Of a stretch of DNA of 64,000 nt, positions 21,964-34,269 are shown piece after piece. The stretch is from positions 868,001 through 932,000 of the forward strand of contig JAJTUQ010000008.1 of NCBI GenBank assembly GCA_021399445.1. Reading direction: 5' to 3'. Source of the DNA: Xylogone sp. PMI_703 (lineage: Eukaryota > Ascomycota > Leotiomycetes). The translations under genes were made by a program, and so were the position numbers. The notes beneath the pieces were generated by a model. The model saw only the letters and a list, made by a program, of their open reading frames with translations. It ran no database searches and was not told the origin of the DNA. Position 1 is the stretch's first letter. Each line of letters starts with the position of its first letter.

Positions 21964-22257
21964 TCATATTTGCACAGGTGGTGGGGGACATCTGCATGGT
22001 CGGGGGCGAGCTATATGGTGTTTCGAGCCTGATTTTCTGAATGCTCGTCGTACTGTTCTGGTTGAAGCTCGGATTCCTAGTTGTGCTCCAACTTGCTTAA
22101 ATGTAAGGCGACATGTGCTATAGTCTTTTGAAATGAAACCGAATAATTCCTCAGATTGCTTCGGCAGACAACATCTCTTGATGAAACCTTTTAATTGTAT
22201 GAGGTCGGTGATTAGAAATATCAGGGCATATATATTGTATGATTGATCTTGGAACAC
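21964..22257 (-). pseudogene. Tc1/mariner-like transposase HTH fragment
   Basis: The minus strand encodes LTFKQVGAQLGIRASTRTVR RAFRKSG, a helix-turn-helix segment typical of Tc1-like transposases, after a weaker preceding segment. The catalytic domain is absent. It lies just downstream of the BTB gene in opposite orientation. Confidence 0.7.
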
Positions 22258-23377
22258 CTATTTGTTTTGAGATTTTTCTGGAAGATGAGCTCTGACTGGC
22301 TGTAAAACGGATCATAATTCGCGTAAGTTTCTTTCAGTTGCCGTGATCTCCTACCCTTGGAGGTGTAGACTAAATATCTGTCTGTCGTATTCTATAAAAT
22401 AAGAATATGGATTGTATTAGATTTTGAAAAGGAGGTGGTCTTAAATTATCTAATTTTATGCGGATGCGACGCGAGGTGGCCAGTTTGCGGTGGCCCCTAC
22501 ACTTACATCATTGTAGATAGCCTTTAGGGGTCCTGGAATCATCCTTCGGTCTATAAATCGCACGGTAGATATTTCGTAGGATAGTCGCTCGACTACAGCT
22601 CAGACATATTAGGGGATGCATGTGTACAGATGAGCGATAATTTTTGGATTAATGAGATCATAGGTGATTTCAGCACAGCATGCCGTACTGTAACGCGCTG
22701 TTTCGCGCGAATATTGAATTTAATCACTCATCAAATGACTTCCTCAATTTACGACATTCTGGAAGTGATCGTATTGCGTAATATGGAAAAGACCACGACC
22801 TAGCTATTTGAATAATATGTTGCCTCTGTACACGGGGCAAGGATGGTTAACAGCATGAAAATGGCCTCTGGTAGTGGCTGTCTATGTGCCTCCATTTTAA
22901 GGGCTGCGATATTGCCCATATAACTGTATGCTGGATTGTTCGGCTTCGCCTGTAATCGTAAGTATCAAGGTCATCGTTCACATTATTTGAGATGCAAATT
23001 ATCGTCTTGGTCGGAAAGGATTCTGTAGAGCGTTATTTGCAATGGAATCTAGCAAGAAGGGAACGGAAATTAGCAAGAAGGGAAGGGCGAAAAAGTTTTC
23101 TACAAAAGTTGATGTCTTTCAAACGAGTTTCGAACGTTGATCAGCACAACTCGCAATATGATGATCTTCAACACAACGATACTACTCTGCAGGCTCTGTT
23201 ATGTGGTCTCGGTACCAGATTATTTTGGATACGGACAGTATACTCACCAGGACGCACTCTGTACGCCGTACTCCGGGTCCGAATATACGGAATGATCGGC
23301 CCACGGCTCGCTCATATGTTGACTACCACCTACACTACCTAGTTGCCGCTTGTCTGTACTTCGTATGCGTCGGAGGC
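22258..23377. other. Gene-poor stretch
   Basis: One plus-strand ORF (22992-23342) contains a local duplication (LARRERK LARREGRK) and a basic patch but no family signature; it is not called as a gene. Otherwise nothing seen. Confidence 0.4.
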
Positions 23378-23674
23378 TCAAGTGGAGGTGGTGTGCCGTA
23401 GCTTGTTGCACCGCGTTCGAGTAAGAGGATTGGTTGGTGGTTGATAGCCAAGATATTCACCTCGGAGATGACCAGGAAGGGAACTGTGATTCATGTATTG
23501 ATAGTCCCCAATGTGACGCTGCGCACTACTCATTGGTGAGGCTGGAAGGTGGTGGCCTGTTGACGGAGCAAACATAGGCGATCCATTGGTGGAGTATTGC
23601 TCTTCACCTGTAGCAAGATTCCATAGATGCTGAGCACGAATCAGGGTCATACCCGGGGTGATGTCAAACAACAA
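23378..23674 (-). other. Exon-like ORF containing a repeated segment
   Basis: The minus strand reads ITPGMTLIRAQHLWNLATGE, then a Pro/Ser/His-rich stretch ending NPLTRTRCNKLRHTTST. The first part is shared with a second copy at 26.5 kb. A donor-like ACAG|GTGAAG follows LAT, so the common part may be an exon. No family recognised. Confidence 0.3.
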
Positions 23675-23711
23675 TAAAAATCGAATTAGCCGTGTTAGAC
23701 TAAATAGAGAT
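23622..23711 (-). repeat. Copy A of a ~100-bp inverted repeat pair
   Basis: The reverse complement, CTCTATTTAGTCTAACACGG onward to GCTCAGCATCTATG, matches 26511-26612 nearly base for base. The two copies are in opposite orientation about 2.8 kb apart. Confidence 0.85.
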
Positions 23712-24170
23712 GTTATCTGCTACTGATTGGGTCTCTGCCCCATAGTAATTGTATGTGTGCTTGTCTATCACTAGCGCCGTAACCTCTGACAAAGTCAGCT
23801 TGGTCCTAGCTTGGAGGCTCAGTTCAAAATGAGCAAGATCCGGCCTCCTGTATAGAGCCATTAAAACCCAGTGCCGTCTTGCCGTCAAGATTATTAAGAC
23901 CCCCATTCATATATATAAGATAATATTCGGAAACAACTATCTGCGTTCTGATTATCTGATAGAATTCCTTTTTCTAATTACAGGCTCTTAAAACTAACCA
24001 GTTACTGCCAAATCTAAACGGATATTCCTTGCCTGTTACAAGGCATGGGAGGCTAAAAAGAAAACTTTCTCAGGACTTTTGGTTACATGACAAGAGCCTT
24101 CTTCGCGAAGATCTACTGTAATGCAATTAGAATGTTGCGGACTAGTCGATGTTAACCATTGAAAGAAACT

Positions 24171-24869
24171 TTAGGTGGAGGAACCATACCAACTACCAAA
24201 ATCATTGGTTGTGCCAAGTAGTAGCTTTAGCATACTCTTGTCGTTGTCATGATATGCCCACCAGAATGGCGAGAAGCCAAACTCGTCTTGGAGAAATATT
24301 TTGGCACGGCGTTTGCGTAATAGTTCAACCAAGTTATGGTTTTTTAGTCTCACAGCTTCCAATAGGGGCATGTCATATTCGTCGTCTTCTGGATCGGGGT
24401 CTGCACCACGGTTGAGAAGCAGTTCCACCATGCCCTCATCTTGTTTTTCTACTGCTCGCGCCAACGGTGTGGAGCACATCGATACGGAGTTAATGTTGGC
24501 GTGATAATCCAGTAGCAGATTGACCAAACCTTTATTTCCCTTCCTTATTGCTTCAAAAAGAGGCTCGTCGTCTCCCAACCAAAGGCTATCGTCTTCGAGA
24601 GACTCTTCGTTTTCTGAAAATGACTCAGTCTCTTCTGACAGAGGCCTGTCGTCCTCTAATCGATTTTCTTTGTCTTTGAAATTGATATTAGCGTGATGCT
24701 CAAGTAATAGCTTGACTGTACTCTCGTCCTCTAGCTGTACTGCTAGCCTTAACGGGGTGACACCATTCTTGTCTTGGATGTTGATATTGGCATTGTTGCC
24801 GAGAATTAGTTTGATCAAGTTTTGATCGTTCTTTCTCACGGCTTCTAGCAATGAATCTTCAGCCAGCAT
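24171..24869 (-). CDS. Ankyrin-repeat protein (232 aa)
   Basis: ATG at 24869 opens MLAEDSLLEAVRKNDQNLIK. About six ankyrin repeats follow, e.g. DKNGVTPLRLAVQLEDESTV KLLLEHHANIN, CSTPLARAVEKQDEGMVELL LNRGADPDP and EFGFSPFWWAYHDNDKSMLK LLLG. An acidic insert (SEETESFSENEESLEDD) separates repeats 2 and 3. It lacks an N-terminal effector or NACHT domain, so it may be the 3' exon of a longer STAND-type gene; an ATTTTAG acceptor-like site lies 8 bases upstream of the ATG. The frame is intact to TAG. Confidence 0.72.
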   Translation of the reverse strand: MLAEDSLLEAVRKNDQNLIKLILGNNANINIQDKNGVTPLRLAVQLEDESTVKLLLEHHANINFKDKENRLEDDRPLSEETESFSENEESLEDDSLWLGDDEPLFEAIRKGNKGLVNLLLDYHANINSVSMCSTPLARAVEKQDEGMVELLLNRGADPDPEDDEYDMPLLEAVRLKNHNLVELLRKRRAKIFLQDEFGFSPFWWAYHDNDKSMLKLLLGTTNDFGSWYGSST

Positions 24870-26510
24870 ATTGCCGCCTAAAATGCAGTTGTAGCAAGGA
24901 AAATTCTAAGAAGTTGCGTGTTGTTCTAGGAAAAGGTTTCAGATGAGCAATAAGCACATTAAGGCTACCTGCAAGTCCGCTAAGGATTGAGAATCCATAC
25001 AGTAGTGTTGTCGAAAACGGGGACAGTAGCTACATCAAAAAGAGTTAATCAGCCAAGAAAGTGTCGCCGTTATTACAGTACACCGCTAGTTAGATGTTTC
25101 GCATTTAGTTTACTGCGTACAATTTCAACTTCTGATGGCTATGCCCTATGCTGAAACGTTTAACTACTAGGCAGGACGGTGTAACCTAATCTTCATTCCC
25201 CTGAATTCATGTATCGCATACCGATAATGTACTTCTGTATCCTAACGGTGCTCATTCTAACGCACTAGCCACGACGTGAATTTCAACTCTCGATGTCACC
25301 AGGCCTCCGTTACATGGTTAGGTATATTCACCTAGCGTCTCAAGGTGCACAATACGTATATGATTTCCTCAACCAAAACAAAACAACCGGATAGGGGTGT
25401 TTAAGCCCCTCTGGTGATCTTTCGGATTGGATTGATTGGATTTAAGGAAACCATGTCGAAACCGCCACCGAAACATGAAGAGACTAGGCCAGCCCACACG
25501 TTTGAAATGCGTGTTTTGGGTAATCTGTACCCAGCCTCCTAGTTTAGAATCAAGTCTCGATGGTTGGTGTCCTTTGTGCTGCATGTCTCCTCACCCATCG
25601 CGTATTCTTCGGTCACTTGATGTTAGCTGTTTTGTACGGTATCCTAGGTTTTTCGAGATTTATTGGTAATATCACCACAAGAATGTTGGCCCACGTATGT
25701 TACGTTACGTACATCACGGAGTTAACTGGTAATACTAGGCTGATCCAAATGCCCGGGTGAAAAACTCCAGGGTAAAATTCAACGTTTAAAAAATAAGATA
25801 TATCAAATTCAAGGCTCAACATAGATGAGGTTATTTCAACCCAAGCAAATAAGAAAAGCCCAAATCCAAAGAGAAATCCAAAGAGATCTTGCAAATTATA
25901 AAGTTCCGTCGTAGACTAAAGCTGAAGCTTTATCGTGCAGAGTTTATTTTACATTTCGGTTGCGCCCCCCGCCCCCCCCCTCCTCTTCCGCGTTTGCTAA
26001 CGATGCTTGATATGCCAGCTTCAAATCCTAAAACTTTGCGAGCCAGACGTCTTTCATTTTATCGTTATCTGGTGATTGATTGCCCAACTATAAATGCCCT
26101 ACAACATCATCTAAAGCAGTTCACCTGACCTCCACTTCAATACCGTAGAGTCTCACGGTTTACATCTTTGAACTAGCTAGGGTTTTTACCTTATACGGTC
26201 AAAACCGGTCTGTGCAGAGTTGCATTATGTTCGCTAGATATGTCATATCCCGTGATCGTTGTGGTATCAATTGCGCAGAGGGCTGCATCTCATCAGCGGC
26301 TTTTAACCAACACGGCCGCAGTCCAGATACCAGCTGGGCGGCGTGAGACGTGCCAAAGTTAAGCTCGAATTGAACCACCAGTTCAGCCTGGATATTTTCT
26401 AGACATATCACTTTCGGTTCGCTCATTTTGAGAGTGGCTGAACAGCAATCCATGTAGTGGCAAACTAGTTGGTTGGTTGTCTTTACAGCATTCAAAACTC
26501 AGGCGTCTTC
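24870..26510. other. Gene-poor stretch with C-rich tract
   Basis: Overlapping short frames on both strands near 25370-25670 and a minus ORF at 26199-26495 have no recognised features. A C-rich run lies at about 25964-25985. Possible degraded long terminal repeat debris around 25380-25880, not provable by eye. Confidence 0.4.
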
Positions 26511-26612
26511 TCTATTTAGTCTAACACGGCTAATTCGATTTTTAGTGTTGTTTGGCATCACCCCGGGTATGACCCTGATTCGCGCTCAGCATCTATGCCA
26601 TCTTGCTAACTG
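26511..26612 (+). repeat. Copy B of the ~100-bp inverted repeat pair
   Basis: Near-identical to the reverse complement of 23622-23711. It encodes the same SLTRLIRFLVLFGITPGMTL IRAQHL segment with conservative changes, suggesting a duplicated exon or a short mobile fragment. Confidence 0.85.
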
Positions 26613-27952
26613 TATTCAGAAGATTAACGGGTATATTAGTAGAAGAAAAAGAACAAGTCCATGTTGATGTGAACATTTCGGGGCATGATTCCAAAAGAGG
26701 GAATACTCACCACAATAGCCGCCAGTTGGAGGGGATAGAAATGATATCTCCAGTTCTGGCTCCCACCCCTCTCAACTCCTCCGGCAAATTGGACTTGTGC
26801 ATTATTCTACCTTTCTCTGATTTCCTCATTGAGAGGGTTGCCTCAGATATGTTAGCTGGCCAAATACCTGCTGATAGCGATGAAATCGCATTATACAACC
26901 TTGTGAAAGCGCAATCACGCTCTTCATTCTGTTGGTGCAAGGTACCGCTAGCAACGTAGGAGTGCTCAGGGAATTTGCGTACTTTAGCACGGAAAGAGAT
27001 ACCTATTTAGATATGAAGCTTGGTGCGTAAATTTGGTCTACGGGGCTTGAAAAGCGCAAATTATAAGTTTACTACCGTAATCTCCTTCGTTCTTCTCAGA
27101 AATACACTCCAACACGTAACAACTCAACGATATCCCTCCACGCCTTGTAAGTTGGCAGCGTTCTTGATGACGCATTTTATGAGCTCTTGTAATTTTCAGC
27201 TCTTTGAAACGGCCCATGTCAGGTGGCACTGCATATAATGTCCGTCCGTGCGTGCCGGAAAACCCCCCGGGCCGAAAAGTATGAGGGGTACTTCGACTTC
27301 AAGCAACTTAAACATAGCCCAAACATTAAAATTCCCATGTGTTTTAAGTAACTCCCGCACATCATCTCCGCGGTTTGAATGCACAACAGTCAACCTATCC
27401 AGCTTTCTTCACGATGTGAAGTAACGTCTAACTACAGTGGTTGGCTAACATCAACAAAGAAAGAAGACTACTAGAACTACTCGGGAAACCAAAGAATAAA
27501 GGCCACTTCTACTAATACCAAGAAAACTGACCCTGTATTTTGCATCTAACGGTTCCAACCCAAAACAAATGAGCCATGTATACATCTCAAAATCTAGGAT
27601 GCTGATGGAGGGTGTTAACAGGTAGGTAAACTACCAAGTTTCATCCCGTGGAAGTATTGTACTTCTATTTCGAAGACTTGATAAAAGAGAGAGACGAGTA
27701 TCTGACCTTCCGCCTCCGTTTAGAGCCAAAAATTCCATTATGAGCCAACACCAGTATGTCCTCCTGCTTCCCCTAGCCTAATTAAGACTAGTCCCATTGT
27801 GCATTACGCTCAATGCGTACAAATCTTGCAACGTAGATGTAAGACTGTAAGCTAGGGCTAATATCCATCTCACTTCTTGATATCATATAGTGAGTTGATT
27901 CCCACGGTGCTATACAATTCTGATAAAATATGCTTTTGGACTCTGCCTGCGA
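26613..27952. other. Gene-poor stretch
   Basis: A plus-strand frame (26603-26959) and minus frames at 27038-27393 show no family signature. No gene is called. Confidence 0.4.
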
Positions 27953-29358
27953 ATGCTAGAGAAGGCGTTCAATGAGATTCTGCTCAAAGATGGCAACACT
28001 AAACCCATCCCCAGCATCACTGGGTCTCACAGCCAAGGGAACGATTTAGGTGTCTTAGATTCCAAGGCTTTTTGTATATGGTTGGTTGAAAACGATTCGC
28101 CATGCGCGACCCGTAGGAATTCGACGGTTAAGTGGGGAACTTCGAGCCCATGCATAGGTTTACGTCTGAGCCACCCAAGTAGATGCACTCGTGGGTTGGC
28201 CGCACCGTATGGAGGACGGTGTCATCTTTTAGTTCCTCCGCCAGGTAGCGGGTGGTCGGGTGAACATTATGTTGGATGAGCCTTGCCGTACAGTATAATT
28301 AACAACTGGCTATCATTAAGTTTTCCGAAGTGCCGAGCTACCTCCTGTTCAGGAGCATATAATCTGGGTCTTGGAAAAGTGTTGGGGTGAAAGGTGTTGA
28401 TTCCAATAAGCCACGAAGAAAGAAGAGGCTAATGAACATAGTAAAGAACAAAAGCATCGATTGTGACGGCTATGCTATCCAGTTCCGAAGACCGGGATAT
28501 TCCGACTTTGATGTCTATCAAACGATCAGCTTCTCTCCCATTGTGATCCAACCTTGCCGACTCCAACAAATAACTCACCCTTCGTTAACAGCGGTAGCTG
28601 GATGTCACAATTTTCTACAGAATGTGCTGCCCCAAATCCTACATACGGATATTCTAACACAATACCGCCTTCGTGTCAATATCCACGGACTTTTAACACG
28701 GAAAGGATCGACAGCCAGACACTTATCAATTTATTACAGCCTCAAGCTGATTACCAAAATCAGCTGAATTTCTGGGATTATGAATCTCAACTAGAGCATT
28801 TCCCAGATGATAGCTGGAAAGAATCGACGCCCAAGAAGATAGAAAATCGTCCTGAGCAATCCTCCATGTATCAGCTGAGATGGCCAATACATGCAAACCT
28901 TGAAGGCACGAGAAAGTTCCCTGAGACGGGAATATACGCAGCACCGTATGAACTTCAAGACGGCTGCACTGACATATCAAAAACAGACATAACATGTGGA
29001 ATGCCACACGATACACACCTGCTTAATGGACCCCAATACACGTCTTCGGTATCAGCTATTCCATTGCTATATGAAACAAAAATATCGTTGGAAACATAGG
29101 CAGTAGTACCGCGAATTTGCGTACAGATATTGGCATAAAGAACATGGCTGGTATGCGCAAACCTTTATAAAACAAGATTTATCTGCTATAGAGACTAAAA
29201 TATCAAACACCGGTTTTCTAGCCGTCGATGCTCTTCAGTTTGACGACACTGCAGCAGCTGATTCCTTAACTAGGGAGATCCTAAGTATCTGTGTGAAGCC
29301 GTCACTACTATTGTCACCGAATAGTGCTACTCCGAGCATAGTACCTCAAGCTCAATAA
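27953..29358 (+). pseudogene. Decayed regulator-like gene
   Basis: Three pieces on one strand look like parts of one gene. The first is MLEKAFNEILLKDGNTKPIP...LDSKAFCIWLVENDSP (27953-28140). The second is a basic segment NKPRRKKRLMNIVKNKSIDC (about 28395-28455). The third is a long frame SNTIPPSCQYPRTFN...QYTSS (28554-29048) that joins in phase, by a GTATCA...CAGTAG intron (29049-29106), to YREFAYRYWHKEHGWYAQTF IKQD...VPQAQ (29107-29358). Segments 2 and 3 are in different frames, implying an indel near 28515-28600. The organisation suggests a nuclear regulator with a long disordered middle, but no DNA-binding domain is certain. The 3' half may still be expressible. Confidence 0.5.
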
Positions 29359-29593
29359 TCAACGCACGTAAGGAAACGCTTGCAGGAATCTCAAGGGATA
29401 AAATGTTCTCTACTTACAGGACAACCAAACACGACTTCCCCTTTCGTGAAGATGACTTGAAGTAAGGGAATCTAGGGACTAATAAACCGTAGAGATAAAA
29501 TTTGCTAACAAATGTCAAAGAACACGTTTCCTTCAGACGGCCTATATCGCAGGTTATGGAGAATCGCGTGAATTCGACAACCGCTGGGTTAAC

Positions 29594-30542
29594 CTATAGA
29601 TTCAAAACTTTACAGAAGCGACGGTCTTCGAGGGATAAGCCGGGACAGCGGCCTTCGATAAGATGCACAGTATTTGGATCAATTAACAGCCAGTCTTGCT
29701 CATTCTCACCAATAATATAGACCAATGTCTCTTTGACCCTGCGCAAGCAGCGGGTCATTTCCTGCACGGTTAGCACGGATCAAAGCACTGGCGAAGGAAG
29801 GTTATACTTCTGGACAGTGGAGGCTTGAGAGTCGTGGGATCGCCCCTATCAATACAGTTGGCCATAGTCCGGCAAACGGGATCAAGGCATTTAAGCTGTT
29901 GCAAAACATTGGAGGTAGTGCTTCGAGACGCTTGACGCAGTCTTGCTTGCTTGTTGAAAGCCGAGACATCCATTTTCCTCTTTTTACATTGTCCCCACGC
30001 ATGGTGGATATTAAAATCTGCCGCAGGATATCACCATCATAAAATTTTGCGCAGTTAGGATCATGCTCGCGGAACTCATTCTTTACCTGGTCATTAAGGT
30101 CTATATCTATCAGCTGTGGCCGCTGCGTTGAGACGGGTCACAGACCGTCTGAATAGAGGTCAACGACCCACCATCTATCATCTCCCTCAAGGAATTTGCG
30201 GGCAGCCTCTATACGATGTCTTCCTTCCAAGTATACGAGGGGCTGATCGGGATCGAACACTTGGTAATCATCTCCGACACGAAATGGTTCTCTGGGAAGA
30301 ATCCGTCGGGACACCAGCACAGGAACGTGATTTTCCGGGTCTAGCGGGTCACAGCCATCCGAACGAAAAATTCTAACGAGCCTCTCGATATTCTTATCAT
30401 CTTTTTGTCGTGGGTTGTAGGGCAGCTCTTCGTGCTGAAGCTTGTCGAGTGATACTTTCGCTGATCCGTAGAACGCCCTGCTCTTTTCTCGGAAGATCTG
30501 CAAGGCTTTCCCTGACAAAATTTGGGTAGACGACTCGTTCAT
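29594..30542 (-). pseudogene. DUF3723-family protein, frameshifted
   Basis: ATG at 30542 opens MNESSTQILSGKALQIFREK. Then come NIERLVRIFRSDGCDPLDPE NHVPVLVS and LVYLEGRHRIEAARKFLEGD DRWWVVDLYSD, which I recognise as the N-terminal signature of fungal DUF3723 proteins. The frame stops at 30138. Similarity continues in another frame with VKNEFREHDPNCAKFYDGDI and WMSRLSTSKQDCVKRLEALP (30110-29802), then VQEMTRCLRRVKETLVYIIG (29776-29594). At least two frameshifts; the C-terminal half of the family is missing. The function of DUF3723 is unknown. It is divergent from the oxidoreductase gene to its right, sharing a ~200-bp promoter region. Confidence 0.75.
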
Positions 30543-30744
30543 TTCGAGAGAATGCGTTCGCTCGTACTAGTTACTCCATATTTCTGTCTTTATAGTAGCA
30601 TTTACTCCTTACTATAATGTAACTACAGAACTGGCCCAGCCACCAGAACCAGCACAATTGGCTGCCATTTAGGAGAGACTATATAGCGACATTTATGGCC
30701 TTTCACGATATCAGATTCTTCAGCATTCATCCTTCTGGTAAAAC

Positions 30745-32583
30745 ATGGCAACCATCACACGGTTTTACGGCGTTGATCTGAGCGTTCCACAACTTTACGG
30801 TATTGGTCTGGCTGGTAGCCTTCTTTTGCTACTGATTGTTCGAGCTCTGAGAAGTCTCTCTTCATTCTCGAAACGCTATGGCATACCAATTAAAAATTAC
30901 CTTGTTTATCCCAGAATCCTTCCCCGTTACCGATTCTTTGGCCCATGGACCTATGTCCAGGTGGCTGTCCAGCTGCTCTACTTCTCTATTAACCTTTTCT
31001 GCGCATGGTACGTGGAAGCTGGCACTAGCAGTGAGGCAGCCCAGGCAGGCCATCTATCGCTCATGAATATGGTCCCTGTCTATCTTGGGCTTCATATGGG
31101 CTTTGCATCGGATCTACTTGGCATCTCCATTTCGAAGTATTATACTTTGCATGCATCAGCGGGGTGTATGACGATTCTTCTTAGCCTCTTGCATGTTCTT
31201 ATATGCGTGTTCAGCAAGCCGAGCCTCACAGATGACCGGATTTTTGGGCTGACAGTAAGCTTGCCTTAGTGAGGGTAAAACCAGATGTTGACGTTGATTC
31301 AGGCAGTTATTTGTATGGCCTCGATGCTTTTGATATCTCCTATATTTCGCTGGTTGTCCTACGAAATTTTCCTCCGCATTCATCAGGGTTTGGCTATCAT
31401 GGTTGTCTACGCTCTATGGAAGCATGTTTCGCAATGGGAACTTCCGCGTATCTACTTACTGATCTGCGGTGGCACTTTCCTGGTCACAGTGGCTCTTGAA
31501 GTGCTCACTCTTTTGTATCGAAATGTCTCGATTCACGGAGAGACCCCCAGGGCTCTAATCGCGAGACACAATGGAGCTGTTAGAGTTACGATTTATGTAC
31601 CAAAGGACTGGGGCTTCAAGGCTGGGCAGTACGTTAACCTCTGGATGCCCTCTATCAGTCCATTGTCTGCGTTGCAAACTCATCCTTTCACAATTGCTTC
31701 ATGGAGTGGAGGGGAACGACCAAGTATTGATCTCCTCATAGAACCAAGGACGGGATTTACGCAAAGGCTCTTCACACGAGCCGACGCCTACAGAGAAGAC
31801 CGACACTCGGGAGACAAAAAGTTTAGGCCTATCCAGAGAGCCTTCGGAGATGCTAGGGTATCAGATACTTCTGAACCGACAAGATCCCATATCGCTCTCC
31901 TTAGTGGACCACATGGGCTGCCGGTGCGCGCTGGCGATTATGGGAGGGTGTTCATGATCGCTACCGGTTTTGGAATAACCGCACAGCTACCGCTTCTGAA
32001 GGAGCTTATTCAGGGTTTTAATGCATCGGTCGTACGTACACGTTATATTACTCTGGTTTGGCAACTGCAACATCATGGTAGGTGTTCTTCTGAGCGTATC
32101 GAGAAGCCACTTTTAATCGCAGTAGGAGATGAGAAGCCGGCCAGTGATTTACTTGATCGAGCTCTAGAGGAGGATGAATTGGGGAATGGATATGTAAGTG
32201 ATGGTAAACAATCATGAGTCTTTGTTAAGTTACTTTAGATGCTCCGTATACGAATTTATTATGAGCAAGGGCGGTTGTCCCCTACCCCTCAGTACGGTGG
32301 GGTTCATGGGCGGCTTGCTTACGACAACGGCAAAATGAAACTCTCCGCTCTCGTGGATGATGAGATATTGTTACATGGAGTTTATAGCCAAACTAAAATG
32401 TTGATTACAGGTGGGATATGAAGTTTTTAACAACCCAATTCTCAGCTGATTTCTCAAGTTTCTGCCAATACGCAAGTACGTGATGAACTAAGGCTTCTTC
32501 TCCAGCCACACTTAAGTGAGAATGTGAGGTTACTAGAGCTCGACTACCAGCCAGCAGAGAACAAGCAGCTAGTTTGGACCTAG
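30745..32583 (+). CDS. Ferric-reductase/NADPH-oxidase-like transmembrane oxidoreductase
   Basis: Exons 30745-31254, 31303-32193, 32239-32410 and 32459-32583 join in frame to 565 aa; introns are 48, 45 and 48 nt. The N-terminal half has several membrane segments and the ferric-reductase domain. Haem-ligating His pairs are visible with the expected 13-residue spacing: HASAGCMTILLSLLH and HQGLAIMVVYALWKH. The FAD-binding loop is HPFTIAS and the pyridine-nucleotide site is ATGFGITAQLP. The C-terminus ends SENVRLLELDYQPAENKQLV. The family moves electrons from cytosolic NADPH through FAD and two haems across a membrane to ferric iron or oxygen. A TATA-like ACTATATAG lies about 65 bp before the ATG. 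All key residues are present, so it looks functional; substrate unknown. Confidence 0.9.
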
Positions 32584-32790
32584 AGTAAGAGGTAAAGTTG
32601 GGACGGAAGGAGGTAGGCTACAGCAAATACATAGTTATTCGTGTTTCCCTTTAGATTAGAACTAAAAATCAAAGTACCGTCTGCGGAGTCAATTTTGGCC
32701 TCTCATTACTCCTCGTCCAAGTGAACTATATAACACGACCCAAAGTTTCCCTTCTTTCCATGCTTTCTATTTCAGAGAAAGCTTACTCCG

Positions 32791-33052
32791 ATGTCCCAAA
32801 GAGCACGACCAACGACGCAGATTGGCACGTTCGTGCCGAATCTAGCAGAAGAGCGTCTCCACTCAAGTACTGCTAGTTCAAGTAAGCGCCACTAGATGAT
32901 AGGTCCAAGTCTCCCTCACCCGAATCAAAGGCGAATAAAATAGCCAGGAAAGGAAATACGCAACAGTTAACCTCGACGCCTAATCGAGATGATTACCACG
33001 TATTGGGGAACAAGAACAATATCATCACTATCTCCAACTATGAGATGTAGAT
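32791..33052 (+). pseudogene. Short frameshifted ORF
   Basis: After a TATA-like CTATATAAC (near 32727) and a CT-rich leader, an ATG (near 32791) opens MSQRARPTTQIGTFVPNLAE. The frame stops after SSSKRH, but a neighbouring frame stays open from about 32887 (APLDDRSKSPSPESKANKIA) to YEM. Together they look like one Ser/Lys-rich disordered protein with a 1-nt shift. Not recognised. Confidence 0.35.
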
Positions 33053-33403
33053 GATCCTAATGGGCAATGCTGGAATGCCATTGCGTCGTTTCTAGAGCTT
33101 CAGCTGTTACAAACTTAACTCTAACAGGAACAGTAAAAAATCACAGAGTGCAAGTGCATCGAAACCGACTTTGAGTACAGTTTTCTATATATACGGTAAT
33201 TAAAATACGGTAAGTATTATGTAAGGAGATGGAGAATAAAGCAATTTTAATGAATGAAGAGGTGGTGACCATTATCCATAATAAAAGCTGATACAGAAGC
33301 CCCCTTTGAGCCCGCCCCCCCCACTCCACCCCCAAAAATATAAAAAATGAAAAATAAAAAGATGAAGAGAAAAAATAAGAAGAAAAACAAGACAATTATT
33401 GAC
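33053..33403. other. Intergenic with A/G-rich and C-rich tracts
   Basis: Contains a C-rich tract near 33312-33332 and an A-rich tract (33335-33390). No gene seen. Confidence 0.5.
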
Positions 33404-34269
33404 TTAAATATCTGGTACTGTAGAGGGATCGATTTCCGGAAGCTCTTGTGGATCCGAGATCCTTCCAGACGTGGCAAAATCAGGCGGAGATGCTCGCGGC
33501 TCGCGAAGCGCGGGATGTACTTCCGTAGGTGGTACTGGATCTGTATTCTCAGCTTGACACTCATTATCGTCTATCTCAGTTGGTGGATATATATCCACCA
33601 TATCCCGGAAAGGAAATGTTTGGATAATACGAGCTGGACCTCTACGAAGCACGCCCCCCTCCCTATTTGGGATGTTATAAGGTTGAGAATGAATAATAGG
33701 TGATCTGCCGTCTGCCGCAATAGCCTCATTATTTTCCACCTGCGGCATCGTTCGGGAACGAGAGATCCTCCGATAGCCTCTTTCATTTGAGTCCCGAGAA
33801 CGCCGACCGCCGTTTCCTCCTTCGATGCCTGGCCTACGCTGCTCACCTATCTCAACATCAGACTTGTTGGCAGAGCGAAGCCATCTGCTCATAAGAAACA
33901 GGCATGCGCATGCAATATCGAACAGTGTCACAATAATGTATGTTTTGAGACTGTGCACGTGAACAGCGGTGAACCATAGAATATCGGGAGCAATGCTATG
34001 ACGCCTTAGTTGCGGTTGGGATACTTCTATGAGAAAGGTATGTACCAGATGATAACAATATATCCAATAAAACAGACCTGATTCAATGACGTTTTGCAAA
34101 GCAAGTGAATAATGATGTGGAAGAGTGGCCCACCCGATAGGATAGATGTAATCACAGCGATGTATTTTATTGTTGGCGAAGATGGATCATTCAGTGAGAT
34201 GATGATAATGCTTATTTGGCCAGAAAATTTGGCTAGATATGTAAGATAAAGTAGATTTAATGGATCCAT
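33404..34269 (-). CDS. Putative multi-pass membrane protein with long cytosolic tail
   Basis: ATG at 34269 opens MDPLNLLYLTYLAKFSGQIS, with hydrophobic helices at the N-terminus and around ILSGGPLFHIIIHLLC. A second open frame (34099-33404) contains LKTYIIVTLFDIACACLFLM and then a long hydrophilic, Arg/Ser/Pro-rich tail ending EIDPSTVPDI. The two frames overlap near 34030-34100 where a donor-like AG|GTCTGT and acceptor-like CATAG occur, but that exact pair does not preserve phase. Either another splice pair or a frameshift is involved. Family not recognised; likely a membrane protein, possibly broken. Confidence 0.45.

Noticed and set aside
22992..23342. 116-codon ORF with ARRERKLARREGRK
   Set aside because: The basic patch results from a short local DNA duplication; no other support.
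31255..31284. A 30-nt intron in the ferric-reductase gene ending at CCAG
   Set aside because: The later acceptor at 31302 gives a normal 48-nt intron and joins directly to the conserved next segment.
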